Shown here: positions 41,870 to 51,354 of the stretch, one piece after another
How the letters are laid out: the number at the start of each line of letters is the position of its first letter
Numbering within the stretch: the stretch's first letter is position 1
DNA from: Catelliglobosispora koreensis DSM 44566
Lineage (GTDB): Bacteria > Actinomycetota > Actinomycetes > Mycobacteriales > Micromonosporaceae
Assembly: GCF_000379685.1 (NCBI RefSeq)
Contig: NZ_KB903250.1
Coordinates: 186,624-250,623, forward strand
Length of the DNA: 64,000 nucleotides
Direction of reading: 5' to 3'
The notes under the pieces: model-generated
What the model was told of the DNA's origin: nothing
The model's database searches: none
What the model saw: the letters and a program-made list of their open reading frames with translations, nothing else
Program-made: the position numbers and the translations under genes

Positions 41870-43243
41870 TTAGCGGACGGGGTAGCCAGGGGCGTGGCGG
41901 CGCCACGGTGCGGTCAGCTCCAGCTGGCCAGCCACCGCTAGCAGTTGCAGTTCGGACCCGGGCGGGCCAACCAGCTGCACCGCGGCCGGCAGGCCATCGC
42001 TGCGGGTGCCCACGGGGACGGTCAGCGCGGGGAAGCCGGTGATGTTCCACGGACCGGCATAGGGGGCATAACGAATGTTGGCCACCATATTGGCCAGCCA
42101 GCTCCGCCGCGACCAGTGTTTGGCCTCCAACGGTGAACGGGCGAGCGCCGGAGTGATCATCAGGTCAAAGTTGTTGCCGCTAAAGAAGTCCAGACTGAGC
42201 TGACGGAAGGCTTCGCGGTCAGCCTCCTGCACGTAACCCCGGCGCCAGGCCCACTCGCCCAGCTTGATGTGCCGGCGGGTCCGCCGTTGCAGCTTCTGAA
42301 CATCAAGACCCTGTTCCAGTGCCACGCGATAGACCGCCGCGAACCAGGTGGCCAGACCCTTAAACCCAATGGCGCGTGGGTACTCAGGGTCCGCTGTCAC
42401 CACGTCGTGTCCGCACTCGACGAGCAGCTTGGACGCGGAGAACACAGCGGTGCGGTTGCCTTCGTCGGGCCGGACACCCTCGACCGGAGACTTGAGCGAG
42501 ATCGCGACGCGCAGCCGGTCGGGCTGGGTCAGCGGGGCCGGTGTGCGTCCACTTAGGACAGCGAAGCCGAGCGCCGCGTCGGCGACGGTCGTGGCTAGGA
42601 TGCCGTGCTCTACCAGGCCAAACCAGCTTCCCTCATCGCCAAGTTGCACGGGCAGCACGCCCCGGCCGGGCTTGAGCCCGATCAGACCGCAGCACGCGGC
42701 GGGAATGCGCACCGATCCGAGCCCGTCGTTGGCGTGAGCGATCGGCACCAGGCCGGAGGCGACGGCCGCGGCTGCCCCGCCCGACGATCCGCCCGGAGAG
42801 TGGTTAAGCGACCACGGATTGCGGGTGATGACGTCAGCATCATCGGTTGTTCCCCAGATGCCCAGCTCAGGCATGCGCGTCGTGCCGAGCACGATCGCGC
42901 CGGCGCCACGCAGGCGGCGTACCAGCTCGTGGTCCACTTCGGACACCCCGGCTTGCGCCGCCGCCGAACCATTCCACGTGGGCAGCCCGGCGACCGGCGT
43001 GTTTTCCTTCACCGCGATCGGGACTCCCGCCAGCGGGAGATTGCCGAGATCTTCCTCGTCGTCTACTTTTTCCGCTTCGGCTGCCGCCTCACCGGCGCGC
43101 ACGATCCGGAAGGCGCCGATCTTGCTGTCCAGCTCATTGATGTATTCAAGATGATCGGTGATTACCTGTGTCGCTGAGGTGTCACCTCGCCGCACGCCCC
43201 GGGCTATTTCCTTTGCCGTGGCGCCGACCCAGGTTTCCGCCAT
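41870..43243 (-). CDS. Amidase-signature family enzyme
   Basis: A 457-residue protein from the ATG at 43243, placed after GGAGGTTCGCA. The frame is open further upstream, but that part lies across the divergent gene. The Ser-cisSer-Lys triad is visible: Lys79 (PIAVKENTPV), the GGSSGG loop with Ser154, and nucleophile Ser177 (GLGSVRIPAACCGL). It hydrolyses an amide of unknown identity. It is not likely GatA, because gatB/C are absent and the C-terminal parts differ. The gene lies 33 bases upstream of ilvA on the same strand. Confidence 0.92.
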   Translation of the reverse strand: MAETWVGATAKEIARGVRRGDTSATQVITDHLEYINELDSKIGAFRIVRAGEAAAEAEKVDDEEDLGNLPLAGVPIAVKENTPVAGLPTWNGSAAAQAGVSEVDHELVRRLRGAGAIVLGTTRMPELGIWGTTDDADVITRNPWSLNHSPGGSSGGAAAAVASGLVPIAHANDGLGSVRIPAACCGLIGLKPGRGVLPVQLGDEGSWFGLVEHGILATTVADAALGFAVLSGRTPAPLTQPDRLRVAISLKSPVEGVRPDEGNRTAVFSASKLLVECGHDVVTADPEYPRAIGFKGLATWFAAVYRVALEQGLDVQKLQRRTRRHIKLGEWAWRRGYVQEADREAFRQLSLDFFSGNNFDLMITPALARSPLEAKHWSRRSWLANMVANIRYAPYAGPWNITGFPALTVPVGTRSDGLPAAVQLVGPPGSELQLLAVAGQLELTAPWRRHAPGYPVR

Positions 43244-43307
43244 TGCGAACCTCCGTTGATAGTCGCTCCAGTATGAAGGCAAGGCCGGCGCGTGCGATGC
43301 TGGGGTT

Positions 43308-43943
43308 ATGGCGCCGATTCCCCCTCCGCCCCGTCGTAATTGGACAGTTCCCCTCATCCTGGGCATTGCCGCCCTGGTGCTGATCCTGGTCGTTTGCGTC
43401 GCGGGCATTGCGGCCGCGTTTTTCACCTGGCGCTCGGCCAATAAAGCTGAACCGTCCGTTAGCCTATCGGCGCCTGCTACCCCTTCTGCTACCCCCGCGA
43501 GCCCAGCACCGCCCAAAACTGGCGCGGATTGCCTCATCGGCGACTGGCTGGAGACTAACTACACGGGCAACTCCAACATCTACGGCACCAAGGTTCAGTT
43601 GTCCGGCAAGGGAACCCTGGTGCGGTTCACCGGCACCGAAGTCGTTTACGCCTTGCAAAACGTCGTCGTGTCAGGCACCGCCGATGGAGACACCTACGAA
43701 GTCATCCACAACGGATCGCTCAAGATGAACTACGTCATTGATGACAAGAACATTCACTACAGCAATCCGCAGGCCGACGGCACGACGACGTGGAAAGTGA
43801 ACGGCAAGACTGAGGACACCGAGCCGATTAAAGCCTCGCTCGGCTCCGAAACCTTTGTCTGCCAAGGCAATGATCTGCGGATGTTCGGCGAGAACGGGTC
43901 AACCGAGCTCAAGCGGATCGTTCCACCTGGCACGGCCACGTGA
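43308..43943 (+). CDS. Single-pass membrane protein with extracytoplasmic domain
   Basis: A 211-residue protein: a Pro-rich cytoplasmic start (MAPIPPPPRRNW), one helix (TVPLILGIAALVLILVVCVAGIAAAFF), a Ser/Pro/Ala-rich stalk (about residues 45-70) and a beta-rich outer domain. The outer domain starts at CLIGDWLETNYTG, with two cysteines (CLIG and FVCQG) that may form a disulfide. The GDW opening followed by alternating strands resembles a lipocalin-like fold. Function unknown. It is divergent from the amidase gene. Confidence 0.8.
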   Translation: MAPIPPPPRRNWTVPLILGIAALVLILVVCVAGIAAAFFTWRSANKAEPSVSLSAPATPSATPASPAPPKTGADCLIGDWLETNYTGNSNIYGTKVQLSGKGTLVRFTGTEVVYALQNVVVSGTADGDTYEVIHNGSLKMNYVIDDKNIHYSNPQADGTTTWKVNGKTEDTEPIKASLGSETFVCQGNDLRMFGENGSTELKRIVPPGTAT

Positions 43944-43973
43944 GCGCCGTTTAAGTTCCTGCCGAAACGTGGC

Positions 43974-43986
43974 GGTGCCTGGCACC
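43974..43986. promoter_or_regulatory. Short palindrome upstream of solute-binding protein gene
   Basis: GGTGCC-T-GGCACC is a perfect 6+6 palindrome within a wider GGCGGT...ACCGCC frame, about 52 bases before the GTG at 44038. It could be an operator; support is weak. Confidence 0.3.
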
Positions 43987-44037
43987 TAACCGCCTTACGG
44001 TCGTTTCCTCAACCCCGCCTAGGGAAAGGAAACTACT

Positions 44038-45744
44038 GTGCGGCAACGCATCCGGCGCCTCGTCGCCGGCACCGTCACAACGGTTCTGTCCACTGGAGCG
44101 ATCGCCACCGTTCCCGCGACAACAGCTCACGCGGCCACCAGCAGTGTTGTCATCGACTTCGCTGGCGCCACGCCCACCCCCGCCCCAGGGGTGCCCGGAG
44201 CGACCACGGGCGGACGGCTGACCTGGCTTCAGGAATACGCACCCGCTCACTTCGACCCGCAGCAGATCTACGACATCATTGACGTGTCCACGCAACTGTT
44301 CCATCGCACGTTAACCGGATATCTAGAGGATCCGGGTGGCGGACCCATGCGCCTAGTCGGCGACTTGGCCACCAACGCGGGAGTCACCAGTGACGGCGGC
44401 CGGACCTGGACCTATCACCTGCGGCCAGACCTGAAGTTCGACGACGGAACCGCCATCACCTCAAGCGATATCGCCTATGGCATCGCGCGTTCCTTTAGTG
44501 AGCAGGGACTCTACGGTCCGCACTATCTTCAGCTCGCCCTCGATCCGTCCGGCACCTACAGCGGACCCTATGGCGGGCAAGAGCTTCCGCCCCGAGTGTC
44601 CACTCCGGACGCCGCGACCATCGTGTTCACCTTCGCCCAGCCGCATCCCGAGTTCCCTTATCTAGCCGCGTTTCCCACGACCACACCGGTGCCGAAGGGC
44701 AAGGACACGCGGGAGAATTACGACCGCACCTGGCTCGCCAGCGGGCCGTACCAACGAATCGCTGAGGAACCCGGTGTTTCGCTGACGCTCGGCCGTAACC
44801 CGCATTGGGACCCGGCCAGCGATCCGATCCGCCATCAGTATGCCGACACCATCCACTTTGACTGGACCGCTGATCGGGCCACGCAAACGCAACGCGTGAT
44901 CGCGGCGGCAGGTGATGATGCCGGCGCCGTTATGACGGCGAACGTGGCAGCCGACCAGATCGCCAACGTTCAGGCAAGCCCCGCTCTGATGGCACGGGTT
45001 CTCGCCGGGGCAACGCCTTTGGTCAAGTACATCAACATCAATACTGAACGCGTGCCGGACGTTTCGATTCGGCGAGCGCTCAACTATGCGTTCAGCCGCG
45101 CGGAACTCATCGCGGCGCAAGGAGGCAGCGCTGTCGCGGCACCGGCGACGACGATTCTCGCGCCGACCGTGCCGGGGCATCTTGCTTATGACGCCTATCC
45201 CACGAACGTGAGCAAGGCGAAACGATTGCTGCAGGGGCGTAAACCCAGCCTGAGTTACTGCTTTCCTAGTACCCCCGATGATGAATTTCAGGCGGGCGTC
45301 ATCAAAGCCGGCCTGCAAGCCGCGGGATTCCGCATCACGTTGGCTCCCTTGGACGCCACGTCCTATTGGGGACTGGTTGGCAGCCGTGCCAACACATGCG
45401 ACTTGATTTACAGCGCGTGGGTGGCCGACTTCCCAGACGGGGACGCCACTTTGCGTGTGCTGCTCGACGGAAACCTGATCCGCGACGAAGGCAACATCAA
45501 CTTCTCGCTCTTCGACGACGCTTGTGTGAACGAGGAGCTGGAATACCTTGCCACGCTTACGGATCGGACCGCCGCCGCGACACGCTATGGTGCGCTCGAC
45601 CGGGAGATCATGCGCGAGCACGCTCCCCTGATCCCCACGGTGCACAGCAAATCGTTCCTGCTGCACGGCCCTGCCGTCGGCGGAACCTTCCTCAGTGGAC
45701 TAACGGGCCGGCCTAACCTAGCAAACGCTTACCGACGGGGGTGA
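44038..45744 (+). CDS. Family 5 extracellular solute-binding protein
   Basis: A 568-residue protein from the GTG at 44038. The signal peptide ends VPATTAHAA with no lipobox Cys, unusual for a Gram-positive binding protein, so it may be released. The SBP_bac_5 features are YHLRPDLKFDDGTAITSSDIAYGIARSF, ASGPYQRIAEEPGVSLTLGRNPHWD and RRALNYAFSRAELIAAQGG. Such proteins deliver oligopeptides or similar compounds to ABC importers. No permease or ATPase gene is adjacent. Its last 32 bases overlap the convergent regulator gene. Confidence 0.9.
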   Translation: MRQRIRRLVAGTVTTVLSTGAIATVPATTAHAATSSVVIDFAGATPTPAPGVPGATTGGRLTWLQEYAPAHFDPQQIYDIIDVSTQLFHRTLTGYLEDPGGGPMRLVGDLATNAGVTSDGGRTWTYHLRPDLKFDDGTAITSSDIAYGIARSFSEQGLYGPHYLQLALDPSGTYSGPYGGQELPPRVSTPDAATIVFTFAQPHPEFPYLAAFPTTTPVPKGKDTRENYDRTWLASGPYQRIAEEPGVSLTLGRNPHWDPASDPIRHQYADTIHFDWTADRATQTQRVIAAAGDDAGAVMTANVAADQIANVQASPALMARVLAGATPLVKYININTERVPDVSIRRALNYAFSRAELIAAQGGSAVAAPATTILAPTVPGHLAYDAYPTNVSKAKRLLQGRKPSLSYCFPSTPDDEFQAGVIKAGLQAAGFRITLAPLDATSYWGLVGSRANTCDLIYSAWVADFPDGDATLRVLLDGNLIRDEGNINFSLFDDACVNEELEYLATLTDRTAAATRYGALDREIMREHAPLIPTVHSKSFLLHGPAVGGTFLSGLTGRPNLANAYRRG

Positions 45745-46414
45745 GCGTGTGAAGGCGAGACCGGCCAAGGGTTTGCGTCACGACCATGCCTGAGTCTCGA
45801 AGCACGCCAAGATGCTGGCTGATCGCGGCCATCGACACTCCGGTGCCGGTGGCCAGATCGGTCGTTGTCGCCGGCCCCACCGACAGCAGCCGCAGCAAGC
45901 TCGCGCGGGTGCGGCCGATGAGCGGGCTCACCTTCGCGGGTGCGGCGGGCTCGTCGATCTCACAGCTCACGGGATACAGGAGCACAACCTGACCCGAGCC
46001 GGACACCCTGATTTCCGGAGCACGAAAGAAGAACACCGAGGGCTGCAGCAGCAATCCCTGTCCCCGCAAGCGAACCGGCTGCCCCTCGCGGACCGTCAAG
46101 TGCGGCGCGCGCCAGCGGATCCCGGGATGCAACCGGTTGAGTAGCGCGTCGAGGCCACCGTCGAGCAACTGGTTCATGCGGCGAGCGCGGTCAGCCGTGA
46201 TCAGCATTTCGATCCGGTGCCAGAACGGTTCGATCGCCACCTTCTCGTAGGACTGAGAGCGCAGGTAGCGCGGCAGGCTCCGGCGCCACCTCGCGAAACA
46301 CGGGTGTGGGCGCTCCCGGAGCAGCCGCAAGCTGGACTCGACTTCCACCGAGACGTTCGCTTGCGTGGCTACCCGGGTGCGCCCCAAGTCCTCATGCGTG
46401 AACAGGAGTTCCAC
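45713..46414 (-). CDS. ArsR-type winged-helix regulator with long N-terminal domain
   Basis: A 233-residue protein from the GTG at 46414. The DNA-binding part is C-terminal (about residues 165-230): RTRASLLRLLSVGPATTTDLATGTGVSMAAISQHLGVLRDSGMVVTQTLGRSRLHTLTPVG. The N-terminal 160 residues include WHRIEMLITADRARRMNQLLDGGLDALLNRLHPGIRW and match a DUF5937-like arrangement common in actinomycetes. No metal-binding Cys motif is seen, so it is not a metal sensor of the classical kind. The target is unknown. Confidence 0.85.
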   Translation of the reverse strand: MELLFTHEDLGRTRVATQANVSVEVESSLRLLRERPHPCFARWRRSLPRYLRSQSYEKVAIEPFWHRIEMLITADRARRMNQLLDGGLDALLNRLHPGIRWRAPHLTVREGQPVRLRGQGLLLQPSVFFFRAPEIRVSGSGQVVLLYPVSCEIDEPAAPAKVSPLIGRTRASLLRLLSVGPATTTDLATGTGVSMAAISQHLGVLRDSGMVVTQTLGRSRLHTLTPVGKRLLG

Positions 46415-46452
46415 TACTTCGGGACGCGCTAGGCCCGCCCGAAGGTTGCCGT

Positions 46453-47589
46453 TTAGCCGAGCGCCTGAGCCAGGTCGGCGAGGAGGTCATCGATAGTCTC
46501 GATGCCAACGCTCAGTCGCACCAGATCAGCGGGCACCTCAAGCGCCGAACCAGCCGCACTCAGGTGCGTCATCTTGCCCGGATGCTCGATGAGTGACTCG
46601 ATGCCGCCCAGCGATTCGGCGAGCGTGAACACCTTGGTGGTGTTGCAAATGCGTTCCGCCTCCACCGGGTCGCCCGTCCGGAAGCTGATCATGCCACCGA
46701 ACCGGCGCATCTGCTTCACCGCGACTTCGTGACCTGGGTGCTCCACGAGGCCCGGGTAGTACACCTGGGTCACCTTCGGATGCGCGACCAGGAAGCGAGC
46801 CACCTGTTCCGCGTTATCGCAGTGCCGCTCCATGCGGACCGCCAGCGTCTTGACGCCACGCAGGGTGAGCCAAGCGTCGAAGGGCCCGTTCACAGCACCC
46901 ATCGCGTTCTGGTGGAACCTGAGCTGGTTCGCCACCTCGTCATCGTTGAGCAGCAACGCCCCACCGACCACGTCTGAGTGTCCGCCGATGTACTTCGTCG
47001 TCGAGTGCACGACGACATCGGCACCGAGCGCGAGCGGCTGCTGCAGATAGGGACTGGCGAACGTGTTGTCCACGACAAGCAGCGCGCCAGCGTCACGGGC
47101 GATCCCGGCCAGCGCCGCGATATCGCCGATGTTCAGCAGCGGGTTCGTCGGCGTCTCGATCCAGATGAGCTTCGTGCTCGCCGTGACTTTGCCGCGGACA
47201 TCGTCCACATTGGACACACCGGCGGTGCTCCACGAGATGCCCCACCGTTCCGCGACCTTGGCGAAGAGCCGGAACGTGCCGCCGTAGGCGTCGTCCGGGA
47301 TGATGACGTGATCACCGGGCTGGCAGACCGCGCGGATCAGCGTGTCCTCGGCGGCCAGGCCACTGGCGAACGTCAGGCCGTGCCGGGCACCCTCCAGCGC
47401 CGCCAGACACTCCTGAAGCGAGTCGCGGGTCGGATTGCTCGACCGGGAATACTCGTAGCCCAGCCGCGGCGCCCCCACCGCGTCCTGCGCGTAGGTCGAC
47501 GTCTGGAATATGGGCGGGATCACCGCACCCGTGCGCGGATCAGGCTCTTGGCCCGCGTGGATGGCAAGCGTTTCAAAGCCGTAAGACAT
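46453..47589 (-). CDS. metB: Cystathionine gamma-synthase/lyase
   Basis: A 378-residue PLP enzyme of the Cys/Met metabolism family. PLP is bound at Lys199 ([16 protein letters not shown]). The conserved [22 protein letters not shown] and [18 protein letters not shown] segments fit cystathionine gamma-synthase and gamma-lyase; sequence alone does not separate the two reactions. With cbs 11 kb away it could run reverse transsulfuration, making cysteine from homocysteine, which mycothiol synthesis would consume. Only 30 bases separate it from the divergent msrA. GTCCACATTGGAC lies in the gene at 47203. Confidence 0.93.
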   Translation of the reverse strand: MSYGFETLAIHAGQEPDPRTGAVIPPIFQTSTYAQDAVGAPRLGYEYSRSSNPTRDSLQECLAALEGARHGLTFASGLAAEDTLIRAVCQPGDHVIIPDDAYGGTFRLFAKVAERWGISWSTAGVSNVDDVRGKVTASTKLIWIETPTNPLLNIGDIAALAGIARDAGALLVVDNTFASPYLQQPLALGADVVVHSTTKYIGGHSDVVGGALLLNDDEVANQLRFHQNAMGAVNGPFDAWLTLRGVKTLAVRMERHCDNAEQVARFLVAHPKVTQVYYPGLVEHPGHEVAVKQMRRFGGMISFRTGDPVEAERICNTTKVFTLAESLGGIESLIEHPGKMTHLSAAGSALEVPADLVRLSVGIETIDDLLADLAQALG

Positions 47590-47619
47590 AACGTCAGCCT
47601 AACGGGGCACACTTGGTAC

Positions 47620-48327
47620 ATGTTTCTGCGACGCAAGAAGCTCGACCTGCCCACTCCGGCCGAGGCCCTGCCTGGCCGGGACACCCCGCTGACCGTCGCG
47701 CCCCGCCACACGGTGCTCGGCACTCCCCTGACCGGCCCCTGGCCAGCAGGAATGGAAGTCGCCGTGTTCGGCATGGGCTGCTTCTGGGGCGCGGAACGGA
47801 TCTTCTGGAAACAGGCTGGCGTCTACTCGACCTCCGTCGGCTACGCGGGCGGAATCACCCCGAATCCGACCTACGACGAGGTTTGCTCGGGAATGACCGG
47901 TCACACCGAAGCCGTCCAGGTCGTGTTTGATCCAGCCCTCATCTCGTACGAGCAGCTGCTCAAGATCTTCTGGGAGAACCACGACCCGACCCAGGGCATG
48001 CGCCAAGGCAACGACATCGGCACCCAATACCGCTCCGCGATCTACACGACAACGCCGGCTCAGGAAGCGGCCGCCCTGGCGTCCCGCGACACCTTCCAGC
48101 CAACCGTCACGGCAGCGGGCTACGGTCCGATCACGACGGAGATCGCCCCGCTGGCGACCTACTTCTTCGCCGAGGACTATCACCAGCAGTACCTATCCGA
48201 CGCGAAGAACCCCGGCGGATACTGCGGCATCGGCCCCAACGGCATGACGTGCCAGATCGGCATCCCGGGAGCAAGCCCCGCAGCGGGCAACTTCGCGCTC
48301 TCGGCCGAGGACCTGCGCCAGGACTGA
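47620..48327 (+). CDS. msrA: Peptide-methionine (S)-S-oxide reductase
   Basis: A 235-residue protein from the ATG at 47620. The catalytic motif GCFWGAE has Cys54. Further family signatures are [56 protein letters not shown] and [25 protein letters not shown]. It repairs oxidised methionine in proteins with thioredoxin. The N-terminal 45-residue extension is normal for the longer class. A 14-bp stem terminator follows. A shared promoter region with metB joins methionine synthesis and repair. Confidence 0.96.
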   Translation: MFLRRKKLDLPTPAEALPGRDTPLTVAPRHTVLGTPLTGPWPAGMEVAVFGMGCFWGAERIFWKQAGVYSTSVGYAGGITPNPTYDEVCSGMTGHTEAVQVVFDPALISYEQLLKIFWENHDPTQGMRQGNDIGTQYRSAIYTTTPAQEAAALASRDTFQPTVTAAGYGPITTEIAPLATYFFAEDYHQQYLSDAKNPGGYCGIGPNGMTCQIGIPGASPAAGNFALSAEDLRQD

Positions 48328-48336
48328 CAGCTTGGG

Positions 48337-48375
48337 CAGCCAGCCTGCGGCACTGACACCGCAGGCTGGCTGTTT
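48337..48375 (+). terminator. Terminator after msrA
   Basis: CAGCCAGCCTGCGG and CCGCAGGCTGGCTG form a perfect 14-bp stem with an 8-base loop followed by TTT. It lies between the convergent msrA (stop 48327) and Ig-repeat gene (stop 48380) and can act in both directions. Confidence 0.85.
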
Positions 48376-48379
48376 GACC

Positions 48380-49510
48380 TCAGTTGTTGATGTAGAACCA
48401 GCTACCCCAGATGCATGAGGTGTGGCCAGCTGCGGTTCTGCTGTGCAGGGTCAAGCTGTAGAAGCCTTCGGCGGGTGCGGTCCAGGTGATCTGGGCCGTC
48501 CCGTCTGGCCCCACGGCGACAGTCTGCTGCGTTCCCGGCCCGGTCGCATCGCTGTCGAATTGGTAGACGAACTCCGTGCTTCCCGGCAGGTTCGCCGTGA
48601 AGGTGAAGGTCACCGGGACGCCAGCGTGAGCGTCGGTCCAGATGGCCGGAGACTCGACGCTGGGGCTCTGCGGTGCCACGTTGACGGCGTAAAACCGCGG
48701 GTCCGAGATCAGCCCACTGGCGCTTCGCGTGCGCACGATCAGCTGGTACCACTTGCCTTCCGACGGCGTCCGCACAATCGTGGCCTTGCCGTCAGCGCCC
48801 GCGGTCACCTTGTGCTCCGGTTCGTCGCCGAACTGGTACAGGTATTCCACGACGTCTTCGGTTCCCGGCGTGAAGCTGAACGTGCCAGCGACACCAGGCC
48901 CGCCAGCCTCCCAGTACTCCGGGTAGTCCAAAGAGGACACTGATGGGGCGATGGAATGCGGATAGAACCAGACCTCGGTCTCCTGAGAGACCGTTCCATT
49001 CGCGGTACGCGAAACGACGTGCAGCGAGTGCCCGCCAAACCTTGCTGTGGTAAACGGAATGCTCACCTTGCCGTCGGCTCCAGCGGCCACGATCTGTTGC
49101 GACTGCTCGTCTTCCAGGCCCCGGTTGAACTGGTACACGTACTCCACCACGCCGTGCATATGCGGGGCGAACGTGAAGGTGCCGGACTTTCCAACGGGCA
49201 CACTGGGTTCACTGTCGAACCTGAACTCCGCCGAAGTGACCACCGGCTGGGAGGTCACCGTGAGGTAGAGGTAATTAGGGTACGACCGCAGCCCTGTGCT
49301 CGTTGTGCTCCGCACCGTCAGGATGCCGCCCTGAGACGCTGGCACGTAGGACAGCTGCGCCACGCCATCGGCGCCCGCGCTGACCGTCTGTTCCGGACCG
49401 TCGTTGAGCTGGCAGGTGTAGCTCACGACGTCATCCATCCGCGTGCGGAAGGTAAGCGGCGCGGTCAACGGCTGGCTAGACCGCTGTGGCCAGCAACTGG
49501 CCGAGGACAT
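48380..49510 (-). pseudogene. Ig-like repeat protein, apparently missing its 5' end
   Basis: About 376 residues from the first plausible ATG (49510). It contains four repeats of about 95 residues built on VVxYxYQFxxG, AGADGxAxI and LxVxSRTxxGxxS (for example GVVEYVYQFNRGL, EDVVEYLYQFGDEP). Relatives are long secreted proteins with a signal peptide. Here neither 49510 nor the in-frame sequence up to 49666 encodes one, and no Shine-Dalgarno is visible. The phosphotransferase gene starts at 49576, just beyond. The likeliest reading is a 3' remnant of a larger surface-protein gene. A functional cytoplasmic protein is less likely. Confidence 0.6.
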
Positions 49511-49575
49511 GTTACGACTGACAGTTGTCGATAAATGCGTGGCGGCGAGCGAGCGGGCGCCGATACGCTGCGCGA

Positions 49576-50559
49576 ATGGCCGAACTGGTGTCCAAACGCG
49601 CACAGGTCGCCCGCATCCGCCGGACGGCTGTGCGGGCGCTTGGCGACTACCCGGTTGTCGAGCCAAGGCTGTCCTTCATCACGCACGGCGAGAACACCAC
49701 CTTTCGCGTCGACTCCCGCGATGGCCGATACCTGATGCGTGTGCACCGCCCTAACCGTCACGGTCCCGGAGTCAATTCGACCGTCGCGGTGGGATCGGAA
49801 CTGGCCTGGCTCGCCGCACTGCAGGCAGACACGGATCTCCATGTGCCGACACCAATCCGGACTCACAGTGGACAGTGGACAACCGTTAGCGACGGCCTGG
49901 TGTGCTCGCTCCTCGGCTGGCAGAACGGGCGAATGCAGTCGGCTCATCCACGGCCGGTGCACTTCCGGCGCTTGGGCGGCGTCCTGGCCCGCCTGCACGA
50001 TCACACTTCGTCGTGGGAACCGCCAGCCGGGTTCACGCGCATGCGGTGGGACTGGGAAACCTTCTTCGGCAACACCATGGAGTACGGCGGCGTATCCGCT
50101 GCCGGCTGCTGGGACCTGCTGCCAAAGCTGGTGCGCACCCGATTCGACGACATCGCGCGCCGGATGCGTAAAGTCATGGCAGACCTTGGGTCCAAGCCGG
50201 ACGCCTTCGGGCTTATCCATGCCGACCTGCACCTCGAGAACGCTTTGTTTGACGGTGACGCGGTGCGGCTCATCGACTTCGACGACTGCGGATTCGGTTA
50301 CTGGCTCTACGATCTCGCGGTGCCGCTGTGGGAATATCTAGCGCGAGACGACTACGACACGATTCGTGCGGCACTCATCGACAGCTACCGGGAACACCGC
50401 GAACTGCCCGATCTGAGCCACCTCAACGACTTCATCGCCACGCGGCACGTCGCTTTCGGCCTATGGTTCGCTGGCATGGCACAAGTCAATCCGGCATTCG
50501 CGGCCGACATGGACCGCACGATGGGCTGGCTCCAGCGCTCACTCGACCGGGTCCTGTAG
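49576..50559 (+). CDS. Phosphotransferase, aminoglycoside phosphotransferase/homoserine kinase-II-like
   Basis: A 327-residue kinase-like protein from the ATG at 49576 (MAELVSKRAQVARIRRTAVRALGDY). It has the Brenner motif HADLHLEN (His215, Asp217) and the metal-binding LIDFDDCGFGYWLYDL (Asp234). The nucleotide-binding N-lobe is FRVDSRDGRYLMRVHRP. The wording is closest to the SrkA/homoserine kinase-II-like branch rather than to proven resistance enzymes. The substrate is unknown; a protein stress kinase or small-molecule kinase are both possible. Confidence 0.88.
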   Translation: MAELVSKRAQVARIRRTAVRALGDYPVVEPRLSFITHGENTTFRVDSRDGRYLMRVHRPNRHGPGVNSTVAVGSELAWLAALQADTDLHVPTPIRTHSGQWTTVSDGLVCSLLGWQNGRMQSAHPRPVHFRRLGGVLARLHDHTSSWEPPAGFTRMRWDWETFFGNTMEYGGVSAAGCWDLLPKLVRTRFDDIARRMRKVMADLGSKPDAFGLIHADLHLENALFDGDAVRLIDFDDCGFGYWLYDLAVPLWEYLARDDYDTIRAALIDSYREHRELPDLSHLNDFIATRHVAFGLWFAGMAQVNPAFAADMDRTMGWLQRSLDRVL

Positions 50560-50647
50560 CGGGCGAGCCAGCAACGTGATCCGGCCAAGCGTCCGCAGCG
50601 GAAAAGCGACCAGTCCACACAGGAGCTAAGGCGACGTTGCCAGAGCC

Positions 50648-51307
50648 TTAGGTTCGCACGCCCGAGCCACGCCGAGCCGCACTCGAACTGAGCGCGGAGA
50701 CAAGCAGTTGGGCGTGCTCACGGGAGCCGGATAGGTCGAGGACGCCTGCCTTCTGGGCCGCGGGAAGGGTTAGCTCACGAGACGTGACCCTGGCGAAGGT
50801 GTGGCGGTCTGTGGTGAGGGCGGCGGACGGGGCACGTGGCGGTTCGCCCCGGAATAGCGAGGCGACCTCACCGTCCACAATGGACAGATAGTAACCGTCG
50901 TCCCCCAAACGGATAGTGAAGTCGGCGGTCCAGCTTGGCGACGGAGCTTTCCAGAACGTGCGCACGCCGAGCATCACCGTGTCGTTGGTGACGTCGCCCT
51001 CGCGCTCGTTGGGTGACTGCATTCCCCAGCGCGCGAGAGCGCGAAAGACCGGTTCGAGTTCGGCACCCCAGGGCGTCAGGGCGTAAAGCTTTTGCCAACG
51101 CCGCTCAATCACGCCGTGGGATTCCAGCTCACGCAACCGTTGCGACAGGATGGTCGGGCCAGCTTGAGGTAAGGCGGCTTGCAGGTCGGTGAAGCGCCGT
51201 GGGCCGAGGCGCAGCTCGCGCAGCACGAGAAGGGCCCATCTGTCCCCGATCACGTCGAGGGAATGTGCCACGGGGCAAGCCTCACCATAGCCGCGCTTCG
51301 AACTCAT
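50648..51307 (-). CDS. HxlR-family regulator with C-terminal SCP2-like domain
   Basis: A 219-residue protein, nearly twice the usual HxlR length. The first 100 residues are the winged helix (CPVAHSLDVIGDRWALLVLRELRLGPRRFTDLQAALPQAGPTILSQRLRELESHGVIERR), with the family Cys at position 11. The C-terminal half (WTADFTIRLGDDGYYLSIVDGEVASLFRG) resembles SCP2 sterol-binding domains and may bind a hydrophobic ligand. The divergent alpha/beta hydrolase gene shares its promoter region, which holds a perfect 10+10 inverted repeat. Confidence 0.9.
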   Translation of the reverse strand: MSSKRGYGEACPVAHSLDVIGDRWALLVLRELRLGPRRFTDLQAALPQAGPTILSQRLRELESHGVIERRWQKLYALTPWGAELEPVFRALARWGMQSPNEREGDVTNDTVMLGVRTFWKAPSPSWTADFTIRLGDDGYYLSIVDGEVASLFRGEPPRAPSAALTTDRHTFARVTSRELTLPAAQKAGVLDLSGSREHAQLLVSALSSSAARRGSGVRT

Positions 51308-51310
51308 ACA

Positions 51311-51336
51311 GAAACTGTAGCACGAACTACAGTTTC
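51311..51336. promoter_or_regulatory. HxlR operator
   Basis: GAAACTGTAG-CACGAA-CTACAGTTTC is a perfect 10+10 inverted repeat with a 6-base spacer. It lies 3 bases beyond the HxlR start codon and 18 bases before the hydrolase ATG (51355), where it can control both genes. Confidence 0.8.
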
Positions 51337-51354
51337 CGTAGTAGTGTCGGTCGC

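Noticed and set aside
44662-45666. Long minus-strand frame inside the solute-binding protein gene
   Set aside because: It is an antisense shadow; the plus-strand protein has clear family motifs.
49576-50559. Antibiotic-resistance aminoglycoside phosphotransferase
   Set aside because: Only the general kinase fold is supported; residues and context are closer to SrkA/homoserine kinase-II-like proteins, so resistance is not claimed.
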